Source of the DNA: Saccharomyces mikatae IFO 1815
Lineage: Eukaryota > Ascomycota > Saccharomycetes > Saccharomycetales > Saccharomycetaceae
NCBI RefSeq assembly: GCF_947241705.1
Contig: NC_079257.1
Location: 62,001-126,000 of the forward strand
Reading direction: 5' to 3'
Length of the DNA: 64,000 nucleotides
This document shows positions 56,157 to 64,000 of the stretch, piece after piece; within the stretch, counting starts at the first letter, position 1, and every line of letters starts with the position of its first letter. The notes below the pieces were generated by a model that was not told the DNA's origin, did no database searches, and saw only the letters and a list, made by a program, of their open reading frames with translations. Made by a program: the position numbers and the translations under genes.

Positions 56157-57413
56157 CTACTCGCCAAATATCTCACAAGTTGTCTTCCATGTAGCATCCA
56201 CTAACATTGCGAGATCTACGCCCTTAACTTCTGATACTACAATTGCTACTTGTTCCATGTTACAAGGTTCATTACGGCCTTTCACCATATAAAGTTCATC
56301 GGCATCTAACTTGTCAGCGAGCTTATTTTTTTTGACAGACTTGAACGCAGGATACTCGAAGTCCTTAATCTTCTGGTGATTGGCCAAATACTGGAAGGAT
56401 TCATGCGTTCTTTTAATCTCACACCATGGGGCATCTGTCTCTAGTAGTAACCTTTGAATCGGTATCTGCTTTACAACAGCTATATTTTCCTCACTTCTTA
56501 AGGAACAACCATTGATTCCTATAAAGATATTAGGGGATAAGTTTAGTATTTTTTGCAGATCTATCATAGAGCCAGTGAACGAATGTACCACTAGTTTCTT
56601 GTCTGAATGAAATTTGTAAAACCCGCTTGGAGAAGATGAACCTAACTGTTGTAATTTAAAAATATCCTTCTCATCAGTAAACCCGGTGATGAATTTTTGC
56701 AGGATTTGGATGAAATCATCACACGCACTCCTCATGTGCAGAAATAGCGGATATCTACTAAGCTTGTCGTTCAAACAACTTATTTTCAGTTGCTCTTCGA
56801 AAAACAGCATCTGCATATCTTTGGAGCTATAGTGAAATCTATCGTAATCCAGCCCGATTTCCCCAATTGACCTAAAGCTTCCAACGTGTTTTCTCGATTG
56901 TTGATCCATCAACTGAAAAAGTTCTTTTAGTTTAGCCTGTGCAAAAGATGGATCGCTAATAACTTTACCATGTAGCGACTCATTATACGTTTCGTCCATG
57001 GAAGGACTATCAATGGAAGCACTAGGCTTGTCTTCTTGACCAGCATCTGCAAATTCGTTAACGCAGCATGGGTGAACACCTATTGTATGATACAACTTTA
57101 AAGCACTGCGACCTTCAATGCTGTCGATCAGCTCAATAGCGCTTTGAGACTCTACTATGGATGAACCTGTAACAAGGGCGACTTTCACATTTCTCTGAGC
57201 AGCACGCTCTAAAACTTTTCTAACATCTGCTGCATGATATTGCTTACCATTGTAGACACCTTGGAACATGGGATCTGTCAGATTCAATCCAATATCATAA
57301 TATTTCAGCTGAGAATCCGTGGATATTGACGTCATGTTTCGATATTGCGTCCAAATTGGTCTCCAGAGCCTAACACTACTTTCGTTCGAGAATTTTAATA
57401 AGCGACACCACAT
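56157..57413 (-). CDS. TatD-family nuclease YBL055C
   Basis: The ATG at 57413 (MWCRLLKFSNESS) gives 418 residues, the S. cerevisiae length; the frame extends further upstream but without ATG. The TatD TIM-barrel has metal-site motifs YDIGLNLTDPMFQG (replacing the usual HxH with N-x-T-D), IGVHPCC, SIGEIGLDYDR, VVHSFTG and LLETDAPW near the C-terminal third. The yeast protein is a Mg-dependent 3'-5' exonuclease/endonuclease linked to DNA fragmentation in apoptosis-like death. A basic N-terminus could aid organelle targeting, which is unproven. Confidence 0.93.
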   Translation of the reverse strand: MWCRLLKFSNESSVRLWRPIWTQYRNMTSISTDSQLKYYDIGLNLTDPMFQGVYNGKQYHAADVRKVLERAAQRNVKVALVTGSSIVESQSAIELIDSIEGRSALKLYHTIGVHPCCVNEFADAGQEDKPSASIDSPSMDETYNESLHGKVISDPSFAQAKLKELFQLMDQQSRKHVGSFRSIGEIGLDYDRFHYSSKDMQMLFFEEQLKISCLNDKLSRYPLFLHMRSACDDFIQILQKFITGFTDEKDIFKLQQLGSSSPSGFYKFHSDKKLVVHSFTGSMIDLQKILNLSPNIFIGINGCSLRSEENIAVVKQIPIQRLLLETDAPWCEIKRTHESFQYLANHQKIKDFEYPAFKSVKKNKLADKLDADELYMVKGRNEPCNMEQVAIVVSEVKGVDLAMLVDATWKTTCEIFGE

Positions 57414-57551
57414 GTAACTAGGGCAACACCCTACTACCTTAAAGAAGGTCTTACTACTGAATATGTTAACCTTTATGTGCACGCTGCTACCATAATCTCA
57501 CTACTGGGCCATACCAAAATGCTGAAAGACTGTTCTTACAAGATCCCCTTA

Positions 57552-57558
57552 CGGGTAA
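57552..57558 (-). promoter_or_regulatory. Reb1 site in the YBL055C/TOD6 promoter
   Basis: CGGGTAA on the plus strand is TTACCCG on the complement, 139 bp from the YBL055C start. Confidence 0.55.
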
Positions 57559-57910
57559 CGCGATGCCAGTGAGGGGCTAAGCCTTCTAGAAGTCCTAAAA
57601 AGACTTAGAAATGCCCGTAGCGTATACCTTACCAGGAACAGCACTAGCGCAAAGCTCTTGACCACCGTTTAGTAACCTCTTCGTAGGTACTTCACAGGGC
57701 CTTTCGCTACCTTACAACCAACCCATAATGGCGAGACTCTATGGCTTGACCCGAATTGAACTCATTTTTTGAATTCCTCTTTACGCGGTCTTAGCCTATC
57801 TTTTCCCACCTTTATCTTGTTGGTGCGACGTTGTCTGTTAGTGACAGAGGCTATTTTTGGTTCGGTGAAAAAATTTTCTCTTCTTTTGAAATTTGAAATT
57901 TGAAAATTGA

Positions 57911-57941
57911 GATGAGATGCGATGCGATGAGATGCGATGAG
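57911..57941 (+). promoter_or_regulatory. PAC-motif array (two GCGATGAG) upstream of TOD6
   Basis: Six tandem GATGA/GATGC pentamers contain GCGATGAG at 57924-57931 and 57934-57941, and GCGATGCG at 57919-57926. GCGATGAG is the core bound by Tod6 and Dot6. The array lies ~210-240 bp upstream of TOD6 itself. Confidence 0.7.
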
Positions 57942-58148
57942 ACACTTTTCTACTTCCTTGTACGGAAGTCATGTATATTTTTATTACGCTAATACTCGTA
58001 GAATCTTTTATCTTACATTGTTTTGTTTTCAAGTGAACAAAGCTGGCATATCTTCCTTATTTGAGCCACTGAGACTTCTCACTCAAGAAGGAATATAGGC
58101 AATTGTGAGTAGAAAGAAAAGTATAGTCCTTAGTCAAATTTTGTCACT

Positions 58149-59690
58149 ATGACTCTGCCCAAACTCAGTAGCGTTTCTGTCTCGTCCAGCCACGTTAGCG
58201 CTAATTCCCACGGTTTCTCAATACTAAGCAAACATCCTCATCCAAATAATCTTGTTCATTCTCACTCGCTTTCTCACACGAACACTAAAGAAAATGGTAC
58301 GAGCAAGGACGAGATAGAATCACTCAAGAAAAATAACCCGTCTTCTTGGGATCCTAGTGACGATATTAAGCTTCGTCACTTGAAAGAAATCAAGAACTTG
58401 GGTTGGAAGGAGATAGCTCACCATTTCCCGAATCGAACCCCCAACGCTTGCCAATTCAGATGGAGAAGACTGAAATCAGGGAACCTGAAATCAAACAAAA
58501 CGGCAGTTATTGATATCAATAAGTTATTCGGCGTATATGCAACAGGTGACAGTGGCGCGGCTGCTGGTATTTCTTCTGCAGAGGACACGATGAAAGAGGA
58601 AGCTATTGAGGACGAGGATATCACCTCAGGCTCTAGTGCTATTGACGACTCCCCACCAGATTTCAAACCACTAATAAAACCTAAATATATGGACCGGAAA
58701 TTGGTGACTCAAAGAGCTACGTCAACCTTCCTGGATCATGAGCCACAACACACAAAACCGAGGAAGCTGTTTGTAAAGCCGAGGTCATTCTCTCATTCTA
58801 TAACTAGCAATACACCCAATATAAAGACTACTCCGCAAACAAATGTGAGTCATCATAGCACATCCTTAGCAAAGACAAATAAAGCTGTCAATTCCAGTGA
58901 CTATGAAAACATCGGACTTGTGCCTAGAATTATTATCAGATCTAGAAGAAACTCGTTTATTCCTTCAACTCAAATTTCTCATTCAACGACAAAGTCTAAG
59001 AAAAACTCTCACTCAGTGATTTCTTCTAGAAGATCATCCTTCAACATGATGCATCCACGAAGATCATCCTTCAACTCTCATGCTCCTACGGAACCTATTT
59101 CTAGAAGGGCTTCAATGGTGGTCAGCCCGTATTTGTCGCCCAGAAGATTATCGACATCACAATCCATTCACCATCACCCACAACAGCAATACTGTCTTAA
59201 CCCGACAGCTTCCTCTAACTCTAAGATTGAGCAGTCTAATGATAAATTGACCCACACGAGGACGTTCTTGGATATGCAAAAATTTGTTAACAAACACCCG
59301 TGGTCTAGAGAAGATGATGAAGTTTTGCTCAATAATACGAAAGACAAACAGAACCATTTGTCAACGCTTGAAATTTCTATTGTTCTACCAAATAATAGAT
59401 CCGAGCTAGAAATTCAACAAAGGATCGATTACTTAAAAAGAAAAGGATGCACAGGTGCCCTTCATAGCTGCCATGGCCTTGGAAACGAAGAAGAGGAAGA
59501 CGTCGACCCACTAAACAAGGATAATGTCACTAATATATCATCCCAACAATTGCAAAACCACGGTAGATCAGAGCATAGGCATGGTAATTCAAAGTCTGGT
59601 GAGGTTTCTCCTATTACCAACGCGAATGACATACACAATGAGCAAGAGGAGCTGCCTGGTATCAACTCTATTTTTAGAAGTATTTTTTAG
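58149..59690 (+). CDS. TOD6: Tod6, PAC-binding Myb repressor of ribosome biogenesis
   Basis: The product has 513 residues (525 in S. cerevisiae). The Myb/SANT DNA-binding domain is at ~66-112 (SWDPSDDIKLRHLKEIKNLG, then HFPNRTPNACQFRWRRLKSG). A second SANT-like segment is at ~383-430 (PWSREDDEVLLN). Between them lie five RRxS motifs (RRNS, RRSS twice, RRAS, RRLS), the sites that Sch9 and PKA use to inactivate it under good nutrition. When unphosphorylated it recruits Rpd3L to PAC motifs. The ohnolog is DOT6. The ORF has intact PAC motifs in its own promoter. Confidence 0.96.
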   Translation: MTLPKLSSVSVSSSHVSANSHGFSILSKHPHPNNLVHSHSLSHTNTKENGTSKDEIESLKKNNPSSWDPSDDIKLRHLKEIKNLGWKEIAHHFPNRTPNACQFRWRRLKSGNLKSNKTAVIDINKLFGVYATGDSGAAAGISSAEDTMKEEAIEDEDITSGSSAIDDSPPDFKPLIKPKYMDRKLVTQRATSTFLDHEPQHTKPRKLFVKPRSFSHSITSNTPNIKTTPQTNVSHHSTSLAKTNKAVNSSDYENIGLVPRIIIRSRRNSFIPSTQISHSTTKSKKNSHSVISSRRSSFNMMHPRRSSFNSHAPTEPISRRASMVVSPYLSPRRLSTSQSIHHHPQQQYCLNPTASSNSKIEQSNDKLTHTRTFLDMQKFVNKHPWSREDDEVLLNNTKDKQNHLSTLEISIVLPNNRSELEIQQRIDYLKRKGCTGALHSCHGLGNEEEEDVDPLNKDNVTNISSQQLQNHGRSEHRHGNSKSGEVSPITNANDIHNEQEELPGINSIFRSIF

Positions 59691-59880
59691 GTCTAAAGAA
59701 GAATTAGTTTTCTTGACTACTTGCTAAATGAACACGAAACAAACGCATACATACACAAATCTATATATGTATAAAGTCCATTCATAGGAAAATTCTGTAA
59801 TATTATTGGCTACCAGGGTTGTTAATTCTATTAATATTGTTGAATGTACATTTTTTTGTTCAAATTATATGCATTTCTAT

Positions 59881-62376
59881 TTATTCTTCTTCATCTTCTA
59901 TCAGCGTAATCTTTCTCCTTGATCTTATTCTTCCTTTATTTCTGTGATTACCTATATTGTTTTCGTCCTCTTCTCCTTCCTCTTCCTCCGCCTCACTATC
60001 TTCCCCTTCGTATGTAATTTCCTCTTCGTTTTCTTCAACTGGGTCATCTGAGTCATTCTCTTCGGATACTTCTTTATCATCAATGTCGTCAGACGTAAAA
60101 TCTTCGTCTTCGCCAGCATTTCCACTTATGCTTAACTCAGCGCCTACATCATTTTCTACTTCATCTTGCTCTAAGCTTGATATCCACGTGTCATTATTGT
60201 TCGTTGTATGGCTTTCAAGTGGTACTTCAGAGTTATTAACAGTGAAGCAAAGTTCCCAATGAGCTGCGGTATCAAATTGGGATTTGGGGATTTTTTCACG
60301 GCTATGAATTTTTTCTAGCACACTTTTGTTCTTTTGATTAACTAATCTATCGTGCTTTATATTGTTGTAATCACACATATACTCCGTTAAAGAGGAAATG
60401 GTATCCTGAAAAAAGTCATTAACAGGAATTTCAGGTTTTATGGCACTCTTTACGCGAGGCTTGGACATTTTTGGCTCATTATTTCTCCCTCCGCGTCTCC
60501 TCTTATTTATTACTCTACTGTTGTTATAGTTTTCTATATGTGTGTTGTTTGAAATAACAGGAGCCATAGTTTCATCCAGAGAAGATTCATCAGCTAATGC
60601 AGAGGGTTCCAAATTCATCATTCCATTTATACCAAATGAAGGTCCTAGTATAATAGGTTCCCAAAGTAATTTATCATGTTTAACACGAGGATATGTTTTT
60701 GAACTCCAAGTTTTATAAATGTTTTCAATCCTTTTCCAAGAATCGACCTGGATGATGTAATTGAAATCATTCAAGGAGGATAATGTGCGTGTTTTGTGAC
60801 GATATAAGACTTGAAGTTGTTCTAATCCAAACACTACATCTGTTGGTATCATTCCTGTTAGTTTAGCTATGTCATTTAGCGTAACCTGTTCAACAGCGTC
60901 TCTATCGTTGTGACTTGGTTGATATTTAGTATTATCTTTTAACTGTAATAATATCTCAGCACATTGTATCTTCCAATAGGTTCTATAAGTCAACAACCCT
61001 AAATCTGACAATGGTTTTTCTGGAGTTCCCAACTTTGATTCTTTTTGGGACAATAAATATGAGAATTCCATTAAAAACTGGCCGTATCCTTTCCTTTGAT
61101 ATATGGGTAAAGTTAAAATACAGCTTAAGTTATAGTCATTGGAGTTGAATTTCTCTTTGGAGAAATAGCCCACGAAATGAAATTTAGCCGAATTTTGATG
61201 TGTAAGGTTCTCTTCATCTTCTCTCTCTGTCAGAATATAAAATAAAAACGGCTCAACATCATAATACAAAGTCTTGGAATTAATAAAACATTTTGCCAGG
61301 AGGCAAAGATTTTGACAATATATGACATTCTCTCGCCCATCAATTTCCCAAACGGATAGTTTTCCATCGCGATAAATTTCATTTCCGGGGGGTCTAAAAG
61401 TTAGACACTTTAGTTGGTGTCTATAAAAAGTGTATCGAGACGTCATATACTTCAAGCAAAATTCGCATATGAAAACTATTTTATTTTGATTAATATGTTC
61501 AGGAAAAGGGGATGTGTACCACGGTCTAATTTCATAATCTCGAAGAACAATGTATTCTATTAGTGAAGAGCCCACTTTCTTTCGTATTGTATGCATTTGC
61601 CCTTTCTTTCTTTTCTTGTTTCCATTCACTTGAGCAGATTCATTGTGGCTACAAAGGGATACGTTACCATTAATGTACATCGCAGATTTGGAATCTTCCA
61701 AGAAGGTAAGGAACTGTAATTTATCTTCCAAGGTAGGTAGGGTCCTTTTCGTACTAGAATCTTTCAATTTTTTTATTGTTCCACCGTACGGTATATACCA
61801 CTGCCAAGAACCATTATCTGTCAGTGGTGTATCTTGGAGGGAGGATGAATGTGTTAAACTATCGGTTTGTATGCCCCATACATGCTTTAATCTGTCAACT
61901 CTTACTTGAAACGCTGTTGAAGCTTTGGACGGAATGATATTCTTCCGTACTGATGGAGTTATAGCCAAGGATTTCGATATCAATCTTTCAAAATTGAAAA
62001 AGTTGACTGAATCGTACTTTATCCTCACCTCCAACTTTTCGGTGACTTCAATATTGGGTTCACTGATAGGGAAATTTATTGGTCCCACGTCACCACTCCA
62101 ATCAATGATAATTCGAGGAGAAATGTCTGAGTTAACTTTGGGCCGCTGGGAGACCTCTAACCATTTGTTTGTTTGTTTTTTGTCTTTGTCAGGTTGAAAA
62201 TTCTCCCTAGTTTGACGTGATACATTGGTACCAGAATTAAATCGTTGCCTCGTAGTCCTCTGCCCATTTGTATTACTTTTGACGAATTGAGAATGTATTA
62301 AGTCATCAATTTCCAAGTTTTTCAATAATGCATTTTTTTTGGGTTTTGGCGATTCGTCATTTATAGTTGGTGACAT
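59881..62376 (-). CDS. SAS3: Sas3, MYST histone acetyltransferase of NuA3
   Basis: The product has 831 residues, equal to S. cerevisiae. The MYST domain spans ~265-560 with a C2HC finger at ~303-327 (FICEFCLKYMTSRYTFYRHQLKC by its Cys and His positions) and the acetyl-CoA loop QRKGYGQFLMEFSYLLS at ~424-440. A long acidic C-terminal tail (~735-825, rich in EEE and DD runs) interacts with the FACT subunit Spt16 in yeast. Sas3 acetylates H3 K14 and K23 as the catalytic subunit of NuA3, read through H3K4me3 by Yng1. A Reb1 site lies ~345 bp upstream. Confidence 0.97.
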   Translation of the reverse strand: MSPTINDESPKPKKNALLKNLEIDDLIHSQFVKSNTNGQRTTRQRFNSGTNVSRQTRENFQPDKDKKQTNKWLEVSQRPKVNSDISPRIIIDWSGDVGPINFPISEPNIEVTEKLEVRIKYDSVNFFNFERLISKSLAITPSVRKNIIPSKASTAFQVRVDRLKHVWGIQTDSLTHSSSLQDTPLTDNGSWQWYIPYGGTIKKLKDSSTKRTLPTLEDKLQFLTFLEDSKSAMYINGNVSLCSHNESAQVNGNKKRKKGQMHTIRKKVGSSLIEYIVLRDYEIRPWYTSPFPEHINQNKIVFICEFCLKYMTSRYTFYRHQLKCLTFRPPGNEIYRDGKLSVWEIDGRENVIYCQNLCLLAKCFINSKTLYYDVEPFLFYILTEREDEENLTHQNSAKFHFVGYFSKEKFNSNDYNLSCILTLPIYQRKGYGQFLMEFSYLLSQKESKLGTPEKPLSDLGLLTYRTYWKIQCAEILLQLKDNTKYQPSHNDRDAVEQVTLNDIAKLTGMIPTDVVFGLEQLQVLYRHKTRTLSSLNDFNYIIQVDSWKRIENIYKTWSSKTYPRVKHDKLLWEPIILGPSFGINGMMNLEPSALADESSLDETMAPVISNNTHIENYNNSRVINKRRRGGRNNEPKMSKPRVKSAIKPEIPVNDFFQDTISSLTEYMCDYNNIKHDRLVNQKNKSVLEKIHSREKIPKSQFDTAAHWELCFTVNNSEVPLESHTTNNNDTWISSLEQDEVENDVGAELSISGNAGEDEDFTSDDIDDKEVSEENDSDDPVEENEEEITYEGEDSEAEEEEGEEDENNIGNHRNKGRIRSRRKITLIEDEEE

Positions 62377-63219
62377 TATGTGCAGACTATAAGGAGAAGT
62401 AATAAATGATGAAGAAGGAAAAGGAGAGATAATTATCAGTTATGTGAAAGGATGAATTAAATATTTTCTCCTTTTACCTCTTACTATTGATCCTTAATCT
62501 TTGAGCTCTTCTAATATGCTTCGAACCTGTAATAATTTCCCCACTCTTTATTTTAAACAATGAGGCCCCAAATCAATTATTAACTACTAAAATAGCATGC
62601 CAGTTGAATAATCAGTGACAAAAAATGAATAACTTCTTGCACAATTGACCTAGTTGTCTTACTGTGTAGAACAGTCTGCTCTTCTCTGATCATATAAACA
62701 AAATATGAATAAGGCGCCGTTACCCGACTATCGTTCACAATAATACCTTCTTCACGTCAGTGATATGAGTATTAGTTGTACTCAGAATATAGAATAATAT
62801 AAAAACATCTCTGTGGTAAAAACGTACATATTAATACCATATAGAAAAGTTGTAGAAAAAGAACATTTAAAGAAAAAGTATTGTAAGTTAAAAATAAAAT
62901 CTAAAAAGAGAAAAAAAAAGAAGGATAATATTGGCTTGATTACATTGTGTTACTTAAAGTAGCCTCATCATTCATTCATTATCATCGTGCATCGACATTA
63001 GGTGACATTTTTCAAAAAAAAAATAACTTCATCATGATCATTAATTTTTCATTTTCATATCTGCGTGTTTTGTTGTTTTTTCTATGGTGTTCTTTGATAG
63101 TTGTCAATCTATGTATTTTTTTTTATCTTTTACCTTGTAGAAGCACCACTCATTACTTGTATCGTGCGATAAATAAATATCGAACAAACTTTATAACTAT
63201 AGAACAATGGTAGTATAGA
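62377..63219. promoter_or_regulatory. PIN4 3' region and SAS3 promoter (843 bp)
   Basis: This very AT-rich tandem spacer contains a Reb1 site at 62720-62726. The 62820-63180 part, next to PIN4, has long T and A runs suitable for a long 3' UTR. An 88-codon plus-strand frame at 62947 lacks an ATG start and is not a gene. Confidence 0.55.
62720..62726 (+). promoter_or_regulatory. Reb1 site between PIN4 and SAS3
   Basis: TTACCCG is followed by A, 344 bp upstream of SAS3. Besides promoter architecture, Reb1 bound here could stop read-through from PIN4, a known roadblock role of Reb1. Confidence 0.5.
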
Positions 63220-64000
63220 TTACCATAAATTCTTCTTGTTCTGGTTTTGTAAATCCAATCCGCTTAAAGAGCGATTCAAACCCTGTTCTAAACCATCGTC
63301 CAACCCGGTGTGACTCAAAGATTTATAAATTAGGTCCGCACTATTCAAATTTTGTACAGACAACATCGACTCGTCGTGATAAGACTGGTATGAAAAGTTA
63401 GAATGAACTGAACCGTTGGTGTGCTGTGGGAGCAATTGTGGTTGCGAGTTTGTTGTAGAAGATGGGCCGTTAAGATTATATAACTGCTGAGAAGACAATG
63501 AAGCATTTTGGTATGCAACTGGTACGCGCTGCTGAGTTTGTGATTGCGATGGTGGTTGAGCTTGAGATAGAGATTGATTGTTGATTGGGATTTGTGGATT
63601 TGGGGGAGAAATTTGAGAATTTCTTAGTAATGGATTAGCGGAGTTGATTTGATAATGGTTGGCAGAATAACCGGAAGGAATTCTTGAGGATGGTGTTAAA
63701 GTGGCCTGCTGTCTTAAAAATGATTGTTGTTGTTGTGCGGTTGATTGAATATTTTGCTGTGTTTGTGGTTGAGGTTGTTGTGGTTGATCCGCCGAATTGA
63801 ATAAAGAGTTATGATGTATATTCAGTTTAGGTGAAGTTAGTGTTGGTTGCATAGAAAATTGTCCTTGTGAAGAGATTTTTGGTGTTGAGTTGGCACTATT
63901 GTTGTTGGTGATGACGCTGTTACCATTACCGTTACCATTACCGTTACCAATGCTGTTGCTGCTGGAAGAATTGTTAACGGCTTGATTACTAATGCTGTTG
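63220..64000 (-). CDS. PIN4: Pin4, C-terminal part (5' end outside the window)
   Basis: The complement frame stays open to the window edge, so 260 codons of the C-terminal part are seen. It is rich in Gln, Asn, Ser and Pro (QPQQPQPQTQQ, SLSQAQPPSQSQTQQ) and ends LDLQNQNKKNLW. The RRM of Pin4 lies in the missing N-terminal part. Pin4 is a phosphoprotein that binds Rad53 FHA1 and takes part in G2/M progression and damage response; its Gln-rich region promotes prion induction when overexpressed. Near 63920-63948 a TTACCA/TTACCG hexamer repeat encodes an Asn-Gly run. The assignment rests on composition, C-terminus and synteny next to SAS3. Confidence 0.88.
   Translation of the reverse strand, partial: NSISNQAVNNSSSSNSIGNGNGNGNGNSVITNNNSANSTPKISSQGQFSMQPTLTSPKLNIHHNSLFNSADQPQQPQPQTQQNIQSTAQQQQSFLRQQATLTPSSRIPSGYSANHYQINSANPLLRNSQISPPNPQIPINNQSLSQAQPPSQSQTQQRVPVAYQNASLSSQQLYNLNGPSSTTNSQPQLLPQHTNGSVHSNFSYQSYHDESMLSVQNLNSADLIYKSLSHTGLDDGLEQGLNRSLSGLDLQNQNKKNLW
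63920..63948 (-). repeat. Coding hexamer repeat in PIN4 (Asn-Gly run)
   Basis: Alternating TTACCA and TTACCG on the plus strand encode GNGNGNGN on the complement. The two codons for Asn-Gly differ only in the third base, a pattern of repeat expansion. Confidence 0.8.

Larger units (their letters stand above)
57414..58148. promoter_or_regulatory. Divergent YBL055C / TOD6 region with Reb1 and PAC array
   Basis: This 735 bp region has a GC-richer, ORF-poor block (57530-57830) with a Reb1 site, then an RRPE-like TGAAAAAATTTTC (57866-57878), GAAATTT direct repeats (57888-57903) and a GATGM pentamer array holding two PAC motifs. No tRNA or snoRNA was recognised in the GC-richer block despite checking for B-box and C/D boxes. 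Confidence 0.6.

Noticed and set aside
57530-57830. GC-richer block considered as a tRNA or structured RNA gene
   Set aside because: I found no paired A and B boxes, no C/D boxes and no strong stem pattern by eye. A covariance search would be decisive.
62947-63213. 88-codon ORF with hydrophobic segment between SAS3 and PIN4
   Set aside because: It begins at GTG, not ATG, and hydrophobicity reflects T-rich DNA of the PIN4 3' region.
1-64000. Ty elements, solo delta/sigma/tau LTRs, tRNA genes and centromere
   Set aside because: I looked for LTR termini, tRNA B-box patterns and CDE motifs in the intergenic regions and saw no convincing match. No clear ARS consensus stood out; near-matches such as TTTTATATTTG near 7636 have one mismatch and are common in AT-rich DNA.

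Overview
This window is nuclear DNA of a budding yeast of the genus Saccharomyces. The content and order of the genes match the left arm of S. cerevisiae chromosome II, from the first codons of TEL1 (YBL088C) to the C-terminal part of PIN4 (YBL051C), with no break in synteny that I can see. It is probably not S. cerevisiae itself. Ribosomal proteins, Hsp70 and Prs4 are close to identical to the S. cerevisiae proteins as I remember them, but faster proteins such as Aar2, Boi1, Skt5 and the Tod6 linker differ at many positions. A non-cerevisiae Saccharomyces species is the best reading. I cannot name the species without alignment.

Layout, left to right (- is complement): TEL1 5' end (-), RPL23A (-, spliced), YBL086C (-), BOI1 (+), CDC27 (-), ALG3 (-), YBL081W (+), PET112 (-), NUP170 (+), ATG8 (-), ILS1 (-), SSA3 (-), AAR2 (-), snR56 (+), RPS8A (-), KTI11/DPH3 (+), AST1 (+), PRS4 (+), UBP13 (-), a 78-codon unrecognised ORF (-), SEF1 (-), PRX1 (-), a 73-codon unrecognised ORF (+), KIP1 (+), SKT5 (-), YEL1 (+), CMC2 (-, spliced), YBL059W/IAI11 (+, spliced), SHP1 (+), PTH2 (-), PTC3 (+), YBL055C (-), TOD6 (+), SAS3 (-) and PIN4 (-, 5' part missing). 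I found no Ty element, solo LTR, tRNA or centromere.

The genes are independent housekeeping units, not an operon. They serve translation (RPL23A, RPS8A, ILS1, PTH2, mitochondrial PET112, snR56, KTI11), mitosis (CDC27, KIP1), bud and cell-surface growth (BOI1, SKT5, YEL1), nuclear pores (NUP170), autophagy (ATG8), stress (SSA3, PRX1), mitochondrial cytochrome oxidase assembly (CMC2) and gene regulation (SEF1, TOD6, SAS3). At least twelve of them have a known ohnolog on S. cerevisiae chromosome V, so the window is one half of a whole-genome-duplication block.

The non-coding DNA holds several clean matches to known yeast sites: Reb1, Abf1, URS1, PAC and RRPE, a step-type heat-shock element, STRE and Yap sites, and a perfect Gal4-type palindrome. 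The least explained items are the two small ORFs at 36716-36952 and 42049-42270, the Gal4-type palindrome upstream of PRX1, PAC sites in front of the gene for a PAC-binding repressor (TOD6), and a PAC/RRPE pair between ALG3 and YBL081W, neither of which is a known ribosome-biogenesis gene. I see no convincing evidence of a wholly new multi-gene system.
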